Part shown: piece by piece, positions 23,465 through 34,187 of the stretch | Layout: each line of letters opens with the position of its first letter | Position numbering within the stretch: position 1 is the first letter of the stretch | Source of the DNA: Neurospora crassa OR74A | Taxonomy: Eukaryota; Ascomycota; Sordariomycetes; Sordariales; Sordariaceae | Length of the DNA: 64,000 nucleotides | Direction of reading: 5' to 3' | NCBI RefSeq assembly: GCF_000182925.2 | Contig: NC_026506.1 | Location: 806,001-870,000 of the forward strand | Program-made: the position numbers and the translations under genes | Notes under the pieces: model-generated | The model's database searches: none | Seen by the model: only the letters and a program-made list of their open reading frames with translations | What the model was told of the DNA's origin: nothing

Positions 23465-23517
<53 letters not shown>
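23465..23517. repeat. Uninterrupted T tract of 53
   Basis: Mononucleotide run seen directly. It lies about 400 bases after the SDR stop codon. Length is likely to vary between strains and is also prone to assembly error. Confidence 0.9.
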
Positions 23518-26500
23518 CTCCGTCTCTTTTTCTTCTTTTGTTGCTATCTGGATTGTTGAATAGATAGCATTGTGTCTCGCCCATCACTTGACGTACTTAG
23601 CGCTCAGCAGAGACAGTCAGCGATATAACCGTAACCACATGTAGGCAGTCGATGATTTGCTTTGTTAGTACTCACTCACAGAAACGAGACGTTCCCCACC
23701 AAAAACTCATTTGTTTTATAGCTATGAATCATGAAAGTTAAAGAGATACCACTCAGGTATCGATAGGTTCTTGACTCTCTCCATGAAAAACATGATGAAT
23801 CCAATCCCACACGCGTATCGATGTCGTCGACTTTCTATCTTTCATGTCGTCTCACGAAGTGGTGATGAGCGGATCCCCCAGCCCATGCAACGTCGGTCGA
23901 CCTTCAGTTGCTTTTCCCCGTCCCTGTTCTCCCGGCCATGCCCAAAATTAGCCGATATCGTTCCACCGGGGGGGACCCGGGTCTCGAACGATGTGCTTGG
24001 CGGTCGGTGATTCGGGGGAGGGTTTCTGGACCCGGCCCGGGGGATGGTCCACTACGTGGGTACATAGTTGATGACTGGTTGTGAGAAACACAACAGCTAG
24101 ATCCATCACGTGGAGAGTACCTCTAGGTTGTTGGTAGGGTCGGTCGGATGTTGTTATGGAGAGTTACCCTAGGGTAGAGGTAGGTCCAGGTTCGGGTTGC
24201 TGGGCTCCGTTGGGTTGCTAACGGGCTATGAGCTACCTAGGTACCTCTAGGTATGGGTCCTGCCCGTTAACACCCACCAAGCGCAACGCTACCTATTTCT
24301 AGGTACGGCTGCGCTGTCAGACTGCCGTGCCCGTGTGTGGGCATGGGGGCGCTAGTATACACTAGAAGTGCCATTCAGGCGCTTTACCTTGCGGGCCACC
24401 GACGGGCAGCATTGACATTGACGTCATCTCCACGCGATTGATCAGTGGTGAACCGGGGGCAGGAGGGGATCATGATTGATACCAGCCTTGGTGTTGATGG
24501 AGGTCGTAATAAATTGTTGATAGACTCGAGACAAATCTATGAGGCGAGGTTGATAGTGGACATAGTCCTTAAGGGAAGCGGTCGTCAAGATGGAAACCTC
24601 AAGGGAGATGTGCATGCCCTGTTTCTCTCTTGGGTTAGGTTTCCAGTGGAGGGAGTGTTGCTAGGAACACGGGGAAGTGTGGGGCTTCCAGGGGATCAAT
24701 GGAAGGCTGGACTGGGCTGGGCTGTTGTCAAGGGTTCACTACTAGGTCAGTTCCTACAGCAGAGGTCCCGCGAATCCGCCATCAAGCATCCGGTCTGGTG
24801 ACGTTTCCGTCCACTTATCGAACCGAGACATCAAGGTCGGTTGGTAGGTAGGTAGATGTATGTAGGTATGTAGGTCGCCTGTAGGGTAGGATGGAAAGTA
24901 ACGGGTCGGTTGGAAAGATAGAGGCGCACCTATCGAAAACCGTGGACGATTACCTAGGTATATCCCCTTTCCATCTCTCCTGATTGAGGTTTCTCCATCT
25001 GTCCGTGAGGTCCCCTCCTCCCCCCAGGTTCCGATCTCCCCCGCATTGAGCGAGGTGGGCTCCAATGATGTGCCTTTGTGCTAAGTTGGGCGGCCCGGGG
25101 ATAACAGGTACAGCATCAGGCTATGACTTTGAAGTGACAAGAGGTGCAATCAGCAAGTGCACATGTTGATGTCAACATTGCTTTCTTTTGGTCGCCAGCT
25201 GAAATGGAAGACGGGTCATGTCTGTTGTTGATGTCTGATGTGGACTGGATAGAAAGAGCACTGGTATTGGCCTACTGATACAACATGTGGTAGCCGGGCA
25301 TCATTGTCCACAGGCGCGGGTTCGGAGAGGGCAACTGCGGTTGTGAAGATGGCACCTTGATGGCCTTCAGATTTAACTTGACATTGTAAGTATCATGACT
25401 GGATTTTGTTGAATCTTGGTGCTTCAACCTCAAACAGCCTACTCACTGTCAGTCGGAACGTTGTGGTAGGTATCATGAACAAGCAATGGTGTCGTTGCTA
25501 CGACCCCCGTCTTGGTTTGCTGTTCCGACAGGTTCCTGTTGTGCATGATCGTGTCGGTAATAGTCGACCCCCCCCAAAAAAAAACCGAAACCTACCTACA
25601 TCATTCGCTCTTCAAATCATTCCTTCCATCCAGCATCCAGCCCGGTTGTGCCTCAGTTCCTCCCTTTATATTGGCACCACATGAAGATCCGGGGTCACAC
25701 TCTTAAGTTCCAAGACTTCCTCTGCCCCTCCCTTTCCCCCGTCCAGCCCAGCCATTGGTCCTCCTCCACTTATAAGCCGCCGCGACTGTGGTGTATCGAT
25801 GGGAGCAACCGACCCAGATGAAGCCAAGTCGGACTTGACCTTCTTGTATAAATAAATGGCCGAATCCCTTCTCCCCATCAGATGATGGATCTGTAATCCG
25901 AACCATCATATATCACCTTGCCGTGGCCCAGAAACTTCCCCATCTTTCTTCCTTTGTTTGCTGTTCTCACATCAAGAGCATCTCGCTCTGTCTGACTTAC
26001 ACGCCAAGTCAACACAGGAAGGACAAAAACCAGACATCAAGTGACGACAAAGAAACCACTAAACTCAACACCGACCATTCCATCCATCCTTAAACACATT
26101 GCTTTTCCTCAAGGAATCACTCAGACGACCAAGTCCCATTGCGGTCGTATTTGGATTGCTGCCTAGGACGATTCGCCGCTTCTACTCGACCGTCGGTCAC
26201 AGTCCTTAAGACCGACCGTGCAAAGCAGAGCACGCGACCCCGCTCTGACATTTCGGCAGCGAACACACATCCAACCGCGAGAGCTTCATAAGCTTGCAGC
26301 ACGACACTGGAATATACGGATTCAAAGTGCAACAACACAAACCTCGAACTTCAGCTAACGGGACATTGAAAGCCCTTCATCGAGGATATCTAAAGCTTTG
26401 CCTCTTTCGTCCCAAATATTGTTGCCGGCTTCGATTTGCACAAGACGAAAGCTACCAGGAGTGTCCCTACAGTTGCGAAAAGAGACCGTCTTGCCATCCC

Positions 26501-27254
26501 GCAGTAAGTTCGATTTCATTGCGTGTAATCCCGTCTCATCATTTCACATCACCACCGAGAATTGTAACCTGGCGATGACCATGGATCATGGTTGAGTAAC
26601 CATAATAGTCCGTCTTTGAGCATCCAAGTGATTTTTTGGTGATTTTTTTGGGTTGATTTGGTTTCTGGGAGAAGCTTTCATAGCAAACCCACCTCACCCA
26701 GCTTTTGCCGTCTCTCAATGACATCCCCAGACTGGAGTCCCCCCATTTCAGCTGCCCCGGCCCGGGCTCCCCCGTTCCCCGCTTGAGCCCGAGCCCTGCC
26801 GCAGCCGCAAAGTGGAACGGTGGAATGGAGGAACTGTTCCTTGACCAGACCGGTCCCACCTCACCAAACCGTACTGCATGCAAAAGAAGAAACGAGTTCC
26901 TACCTTTCCCGATGACCACCGTGCCCCCTCCACGTGGGATTTCATATCAGAGGCTGGCTTGGGTTGGGTTTTCCCAACAGGTCCCGAAAAGTTCCTCCTT
27001 TTCCCGATCGGGTATCCCGTATGATTTCTCTTCTGTCACGGCCGTCTAGGATAGCCGCCACCACTGGAACCCTCCCTGGAGGAACCCGGACAGGGCAGAG
27101 GCTGACGGCATAGATGACGGCTTACTCTGCTTATCCCGTTTCTTTTTCTTTTCCTTTGCGTTGGTTCGGTTCAAGTCCGATTGGGATCTTGATGTCGTTG
27201 CTGGAGCAATTATCCAAGTTACCAGATCGAGATATTTCTGCAGAACAGACTCCA

Positions 27255-27262
27255 TATAAAAA
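27255..27262 (+). promoter_or_regulatory. TATA box of the mitochondrial carrier gene
   Basis: TATAAAAA 199 bases before the carrier start codon, followed by a CT-rich leader. Position and sequence fit a fungal TATA element; function is inferred. Confidence 0.5.
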
Positions 27263-27460
27263 GAGATGACTTGGGGCTAACATGGCTTTAAGCCTGCAGT
27301 ACCCGCTAGGACTTGTTGGCTCATCTTCATCAACAAACGTATAAGAGAGACCCCGGACAACACATACACACGTGTATCTTGTCGGTGTCTTCCTACTGTT
27401 CTTCAGTCGTTCTAGAATCCTGTCAACAAGTTCATCCATACGCCTCAGATTTCAAGAACC

Positions 27461-28534
27461 ATGTCCAGTGTCAAGCAGTCGGCCCAGGCCGCGACATCAG
27501 ATGTCGTTGACACCGCTAAGAACGCCACGGCCGAGACGGTCACTGCCGCCACCGACTTTCTCCACACTCCGGCCGTCCGGGCAGCGCTCCCCTTCATCAA
27601 TGGTGGTCTCAGCGGCATGGTGGCCACAACGGTCATCCAGCCCATCGACATGATCAAGGTGCGCATCCAGCTGGCCGGCGAGGGCAAGGCCGGCGGCCCC
27701 AAGCCGACCCCCCTCGGCGTCACACGCGATATTATCGCCAGTGGCAAGGCCATGGACCTCTACACTGGTCTCTCGGCCGGTCTCCTCCGACAAGCCGTGT
27801 ACACGACGGCCCGCATCGGCTGCTTCGACACCTTCATGAGCCGGCTCTCGGCGCGGGCCAAGGAGAAGGGCCAGTCGGTAGGCTTCAAGGAGCGGGCCTC
27901 GGCCGGTCTCGCGGCCGGTGGTCTCGCCGCCATGATCGGCAACCCGGCCGATCTCGCCCTCATCCGCATGCAAAGCGACGGCCTCAAGCCCGTGGCGGAG
28001 CGCAAGAACTACAAGTCGGTCATTGACGCCCTCGGCGGCATTGCGCGGAACGAGGGCGTCGCAGCGCTCTGGGCCGGTGCTGCCCCCACGGTGGTGCGCG
28101 CCATGGCGCTCAACTTTGGTCAGCTGGCCTTCTTCTCGGAGGCAAAAGCGCAGCTGAAGGCCAGGACACAGTGGTCGAGCAAGGTGCAGACGCTCAGTGC
28201 CAGTGCTATTGCCGGCTTCTTTGCCTCGTTCTTCAGCTTGCCGTTTGACTTTGTCAAGACGAGACTGCAGAAGCAGACGAGGGGCCCGGATGGAAAGTTA
28301 CCATATAATGGTATGGTGGATTGCTTTGCTAAAGTGGCGAAGCAGGAAGGCGTGTTTAGGTTTTATCGGGGTTTTGGAACGTATTATGTGCGCATTGCGC
28401 CGCATGCGTAAGTTATTCCTCTCCCTGAGTCTTTTGGTGATGTGTGACTTGATGAATGGATTTGAGCTGACGATGATTTGTGTAGCATGGTGACGCTGCT
28501 TGTTGCTGATTACTTGGGTTGGTTGACCAAGTAA
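27461..28534 (+). CDS. Mitochondrial carrier, 2-oxoglutarate/malate type
   Basis: Inner-membrane transporter of the SLC25 family, 331 residues, joined 27461..28407 and 28486..28534. Three repeats each carry the carrier signature: QPIDMIKVRI, NPADLALIRM and LPFDFVKTRL. The sequence LLRQAVYTTARIGCFDTF and the ALNFGQLAFFSEAK segment resemble the oxoglutarate/malate carrier (SLC25A11) and the related dicarboxylate carrier. An N-terminal extension of about 40 residues (Ala/Thr/Val-rich) precedes the first helix, longer than in animal members. The small last exon completes helix 6 (MVTLLVADYLGWLTK). Substrate is inferred by similarity; a dicarboxylate/phosphate exchanger is the main alternative. 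Confidence 0.85.
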
Positions 28535-29276
28535 GTGGAAGTTGGTGATGGATGTTTGGTAGTTTTGATATAGTTAGGTAGTGATGGTGATGGCAACAGT
28601 GTGGAATTGCATAGAATAACAGGTGGGCGTTTTTGGGAGGTTGATTCTACTGCTGGAATTTTTTGTGCTTTTTTTTTTCGGTTCAACGGTTCATGCCGTC
28701 TTCCTGACTACGTTATAGGATGGCATTTTCGTTTTGGTTATTTTGGTTGTCTGGTGTAGTATACCTTTTCTGTTAGTTTTGCTTGCTAGACAACTTGTGA
28801 CATTACCATCCCTTTGTTATCGAAGATGATATATACTGTTCAATGTCTTGATTATGTCGTGAGACAAATGTTTGGAGTCGTGAGTTTCCCACCCTCCAAA
28901 AACGCTGCTATGTAGCAATTTACCCCGAAACTTCAAAGCAAAACTCGGGCAGGTGCTGTAGTCAGGACAGAGCCGTTACGAGGGTCAGGGTTATGTGTGG
29001 AAATGCAAGGGGTGGCAGTGTTGCTTGGTAGCGGGGCCATCTCGCAGCTGCCCTGCGGCCCAGACCCTGACGGTTCCTGGTAAACCTAGGCAGAGGTACG
29101 TACATCTTTGGCGGGGATCTTGGAGTCGGACAAAGCAATGGCTTCGCTCTTCTCCCATTCACCAACTTTACGTATTCAACAATATTTCCAACCCAGTCTG
29201 CAGTTCTTAAACTGTGGGAACGGTATTTGCTTCCAAGCAGTATTCCTTTCCACCGAAGATGACATACTAGACGGTC
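28535..29276. other. Intergenic region between carrier and pan2
   Basis: About 740 bases, no gene seen. The left half is TG-rich 3' flank with a T-tract near 28671. The right half serves as the pan2 promoter; CCTAGG occurs at about 29087. Confidence 0.45.
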
Positions 29277-32200
29277 ATGGATTCTCGGGATTGGACCCAG
29301 GCAAGTAGCTTCCACCCTTCCTCCCTCCCTCAAGGTCCTCGACAAGGCCTCTCTGGCTAACTAACCATGCTCTTGTCTCTCAGCTGGGCTGTGTTGCCTA
29401 CCCGTCACCAATCCATCCAGACTACCATGCCGGACCCGCGTCGACAATAGCCTTCGACAACCAAGATGAGCTGCTATGGATCGGCACCCAAAAGGGCTTT
29501 GCCGGCTCTTTCATCGGCCGCGAGCTCAAGCGATTCACTGCCTTCCGAATACACCCCGAAACCGACGGTCCCCTCCGCCAATTCCTCTTCGTCGACAAGG
29601 GCGTCATCTTCCTCGGAAGCCGGAGCGTCTACATGGCAGCACGTAGTGGCGTGCCCATCTGGAGTATCCGCCATGAGTCCATGCAGGATCTGCGTGCCAT
29701 GTCCTTCACCAGCAAGGGGACCTCCGAGATCCTCGTGGCCGGCTGGCAGAACAAGATGTTGGTGATTGACGTCAACAAGGGTGAGGTCGTCAAGGAGCTC
29801 CCGACACAAGATCAGTACTCCTTCCTCAAGATGAGCCGGTACATTTGCGCGGCAACGAACAAGGGCACCGTCAACATACTGGACCCTATCACTTTTACTA
29901 TCAAGAAACAATGGCAGGCCCACGGGGCTTTCATCAACGATCTGGACACGTCCAACGACTTTATTGTCACCTGCGGTGGCTCACACAGGCAGACACACAA
30001 CACCCCGGCCATACTCGACCCTTACGTCAAGGTGTTTGACCTGAAGAACATGAGTGCTATGAACCCAGTTCCCTTTGCGCCGCTGGCCGCTCACGTGAGG
30101 ATGCACCCGAGGATGTTGACAACGGCCATTGTCGTCAACCAGGCGGGCCAGATCCACGTGACGGATCTGTTGAATCCAAGCAACAGCCAGGTCTGCTACA
30201 CGCAGCCTCAGGGCGTGGTGCTACATTTCGATGTGTCGAGAACCGGAGAAGGAAAAGCGCTTGCGGATAACAAGCACAACACCTACGTCTGGGGATCGCC
30301 CAACAAGATCCAGTTTACCGAGATAGGAATCCCGCCTCGGTTGCCGGACCCTCCCCAGCCGTCATTGTTGCCGCCAGATCCAGACATGTTGGAGGAATTA
30401 CCCCTGAGCCGCATCGGCTTGCCTTATTACCGAGAACAGCTCTTCTCAGCCTTGCCGCCGGATATCATCTCCGATGTGGGCGCTCCTCCGCAGCAGATCG
30501 ATCCGAACATCTTGAGCACTCTTACCAAGACCGACTGGGGATACATTGGCCCCAACAAGACGGGCTTGCAGAGAAACCAGTACATGGATACCCGGTCGAC
30601 TATGAAGACTTCCAACACAATACGAGCACCCAAGTTCCTGAGTGAAAAGGCGCGCGAGTCACAGACGGGTTCGGAAGACAACACCCTTGCTACTAACGAA
30701 ACGGCCATGATGACTCCGAACAACGATCACTGGAGTCTGAGGCCGGAGGCGCCGCCTGAATATAGGATATGTGAGATTAAGTATAGCAAGTTCGGTGTGG
30801 ATGACTTTGACTTTGGGTAAGTGCGGATGGGAAATTTGAATCTTGTTCGGGTGTAGCGTACTGACATGGTCGATAGTTTCTTCAACAACACCCCATACCC
30901 TGGCTTGGAGAATAACATAACAAACTCCTATGCCAACTCCCTACTGCAGGTCATGCACTACACCCCCCTGTTGCGAAACATGGCCCTTCAGCACGCTGCT
31001 ACGGCCTGTCTAGCTGATCCGTGTCTGCTGTGCGAGCTGGGTTATGTTTTTGACATGCTGCAGAAAGGTGAAGGGCCTTCTTGCCATGCTACTAACATGC
31101 TCAGGGCTCTTAATCATACTAGTAACGGTGAGTGATTGATTTTTGGGTGTAACTAGGTATGTACAGTGCAGCTAACCTATCACCAGCTTCCGTTAGTGGT
31201 GTCCTCGAGGATATCGCCAAAGACAAGAACCCAAGCACTCTGGTCAAGAACCTCACCATGTTCCTTTTCGACAAGATCAGTCAGGACTACAAGGGCACTC
31301 CTCCGATTTCTACCGAACTCGAAAGGACTCTGTTTAAGCTGAACCAGCCTCCGAACCCTCTTGATCTAGTCAAGAGACTTCTAGAGACCGACGCAAGGTA
31401 TCAGATCAAGTGTATGCACTGTCAACATGTCAGCCCAAGGACTGCAACGACATTCGTCAACAAGCTCTGCTACCCAGCAGCGAAGCCAAACATTCGCGGT
31501 ATGAAGGCACAACGCATCACTTTCTCGCAAGTGCTCAAGGCTGGACTCGAGAACGAGGCTGTAAACAAGGGGTATTGTACCAAGTGTCAGCGCTACCAGA
31601 ACCTTGACCAGCGCAAGATCATCTTCAACATCCCGGCTGTTTTGGCGCTCTGCACAGAGATCACCACTGCCGAGCACCGCAAGTTGTGGTCTACCCCTGG
31701 ATGGCTGCCGGAGGAAATTGGTATCATAGTTGACCAAGGCCATGTTTATTGCTATGAAGGGGACGACCTCAAGTTGCATCTCAACAGGGGGATACATAAT
31801 ATCACAGTGTACTCGTTGGTGGGTACGGTGGTTAACGTTGAGACCAAGTCACCGCAGAAGAGTCATTTGGTGGCTACTGTTAATGGTACGTATACCTCTT
31901 TTGGATGAGGTGATAGTGGATGCTGATATCATGTTTAGTTGGGCGTGCGGAGCCAGAGAGCAAAGACCAGGATCGCTGGCATTTGTTCAACGACTTCTCG
32001 GTACGGGGCATTTCCAAGGTTGAGGCACTTACCTTTAACGCTGCTTGGAAGATGCCTGTCGTCGTCATGTTCCAGGTCAAGGCGGCCAACCATCGCTTCA
32101 ACATGGACTGGAAGACACGTCTGGACACCTCCGTCCTCTTCAGAGATAACAACCCACATGCCCTCAAGACGTACGAGCTACTCGACCGAGAGACAGAGAT

Positions 32201-33464
32201 TCCCGGTCCAGACACTGTCATCGCAATTGATACGGAATTTATTCGACTTAAGGAGAGAGAGATCCATATCGACGAAGACGGGAAATCCAAAACCATTCGA
32301 CCCATCTCGCACGCTATCGCGCGTGCCTCGGTCGTCCGCGGCCAAGGCTCCAGAGAAGGCGTTGCCTTCATCGATGATTACATCCACATCAAGGAAACCA
32401 TTGTTGACTATCTCACCGAGTGGTCCGGTATTACACCCACCGATTTGGATCCCATTAACTCCCAGCGTAACCTCGTCTCGCCCAAAACCGCCTACAAAAA
32501 ACTCTGGGTCCTCGTTAACCTGGGTTGCAAGTTCCTCGGCCACGGCCTCAGCCAAGATTTCCGCGTCATCAATATCCAAGTGCCTAGAAATCAGGTCATT
32601 GATACGTCTATCATCTTTATGAAGCCGCCTTCTCAGCGCAAGATTTCGCTCGCTTTCTTGGCTTGGTATCTGCTCAAGGAAGACATCCAGCAAAATACCC
32701 ACGACTCTATCGAAGACGCCCAGACGGCGCTGAAGCTGTACCGAAAGTACGAAGAGTTTATGGCTAACGGGAGCTTCCACGATGTCTTGGAGGCGCTTTA
32801 CAAAAAGGGCAAAACACTCAACTTCAAGCCGCCACGTATCTCCACCGGTGCAGCAAAGGATGCTGGTTTCGGAGCCGTACATCGCGTCGGCACTCCTCCC
32901 GTCCCTGCACCCGGGACGACCGAGGGAAGCTTTGAAATCTCCAACTCATCAACAGCAACAACCGGCGGTAGCGCCCTCTCCGCCACCGGCGGCATGGGAA
33001 GCGCGAGCGCGAGCAGTAGTATGCCGTCCACCCCCGTCAGGAAGCCCATCGGTCTCGGAGGACCGTTTACCGTTGCTGGCGTTGTCAAGCCAAGCCCGGC
33101 TACTAGCCTTGATAATTTTGGTGCTGGTGCTGTTGGCACGGGAATCACAACAGCAGCAGCAACAATGGGTGGTGGATACGGTGGTTATGGTACGGATGGC
33201 GCGTATTGGGGTGGACCGAATGATATGGCGCCTACGAGTATGATTGGGGGATCGGCGTTTATTCCTGCTAAATTCCCGCCTGGACCGCCTGAGACGAGGG
33301 GATTCATACCGTATAGGCCGCAGGTGCTGCTTGCGGAGCGGGAGGCGGCGGCGGCTGCTGCTGCTGCTGCGGCGGCGGCGGCGGCTAATAATGATGTTGG
33401 TGGTCGTGGTGGTGTCGCTTGTGGTAATGGTGGTGCTGGTGGGGAACAGGGGAAGCAAGAGTAG
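29277..33464 (+). CDS. pan2: PAN2, catalytic subunit of the PAN2-PAN3 deadenylase
   Basis: Poly(A)-specific 3' exonuclease that trims mRNA tails, recruited by PAN3 to PABP-coated poly(A). 1310 residues from 29277..29300, 29384..30816, 30877..31127, 31187..31885 and 31939..33464; all phases agree. The first exon is eight codons (MDSRDWTQ) and ends CAG|GCAAGT, a GC-AG intron. The N-terminal half is a WD40 propeller (TIAFDNQDELLWIGTQ). The middle is a ubiquitin-protease-like fold with the catalytic Cys region replaced (GLENNITNSYANSLLQ), so it should be inactive as a protease. The exonuclease has the DEDDh residues: VIAIDTEFIRL, FLGHGLSQDF and HDSIEDAQTAL. The tail after residue about 1090 is Gly/Ala/Pro-rich and ends in poly-Ala and Gly-rich sequence. 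The same frame stays open after the TAG. Confidence 0.94.
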
Positions 33465-34187
33465 GATGGTTCTTCTCCTTCTGTTGGCGAGGAACCTATT
33501 GATGAGGAACTTGAGGGGCAAAAGAAGCGGCAGAAGCTAGAGGAGGAAGTCCCCATTTCTCGTGCTGCCGTTGGCAGTGGTTATAGTTATATTCCTTCTG
33601 CTCATTTTTCTCCTGCTCTCCCTTATGTCAGCGAGGAATCTGACAATGATGAAATGCGGAGGCAGCAGCAGGAGCTTTTTGCGCCTGAACCTTATGCTCC
33701 TGGTTTCGAGCAAAATCTTTTCGAAGCCTCTCGTCGCGACGAAGGCTCTCCTGTTGTCGAGTATGTTTCTCCCCCAGCCGTCGAGGAGGATGATTCTTCT
33801 ACTATCAAAGAAGTGTCTTCTCCTGTTGTCAAGGAAGTTGCTTCTCCTACTGCTAGTCTTTCCTCTCCTGCTGCTGTTGTTGGTGAGGAAGAAGAGAAGC
33901 AAAAGGATGAAGATGTTCCTCCCGCGATCGAGGAAGCTGCTGCTGATCCTTCTGTCACAACAGGTTCTTCTTCAACTCTGGCTGCTGAGAAACAGCGGAA
34001 GCAAGAGGAGGAGGAAGGTTCTTCCGCTGTCGGTGGTGGTGGTGGCGGTGAGGAGGGGAAACAGGAGAAGCAAGATGATCAGGGCTCTACTCCCGCTTTA
34101 GCGCCTTAGAAGGGCTGGAAAAACGCAAAGAAAGCTGGGAAAGTTAAGGAGAAATATAAAGCGGGACATAAGAGGTTTGTCCTCCCA
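33465..34187 (+). other. In-frame open extension after the pan2 stop codon
   Basis: After TAG 33462-33464 the pan2 frame continues for 214 codons to TAG 34107-34109, then 26 more codons to TGA 34188-34190. The translation is hydrophilic and disordered-looking (GSGYSYIPSAHFSPALPYVS, then Glu/Ser/Pro/Val-rich repeats such as KEVSSPVVKEVASP, then Lys-rich KGWKNAKKAGKVKEKYKAG). It could be a readthrough tail, a former part of PAN2 cut off by nonsense mutations, a spliced alternative, or plain 3' UTR. Low complexity keeps other frames open too, so coding status is unproven. Confidence 0.35.

Larger units (their letters stand above)
23054..27460. other. 4.4-kb gene-poor stretch
   Basis: No gene I can support. 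It holds a long T-tract (23465-23517), many copies of a CCTAGG/TACC-type motif between 24150 and 24960 including a perfect TACCTAGGTA at 24951-24960, and GGTAGG runs near 24841-24880. GC content is ordinary, so it does not look like RIP-mutated repeat DNA. The last 2 kb may hold the distal promoter and long leader of the carrier gene. Confidence 0.5.

Noticed and set aside
23054-27460. RIP-mutated repeat
   Set aside because: Base composition is ordinary and CpA/TpG depletion is not obvious by eye; a dinucleotide index would settle it.
33562-34101. 179-codon Leu-rich frame after pan2
   Set aside because: Offset reading of Glu/Ser/Pro repeat DNA; the pan2 frame gives the more natural protein.
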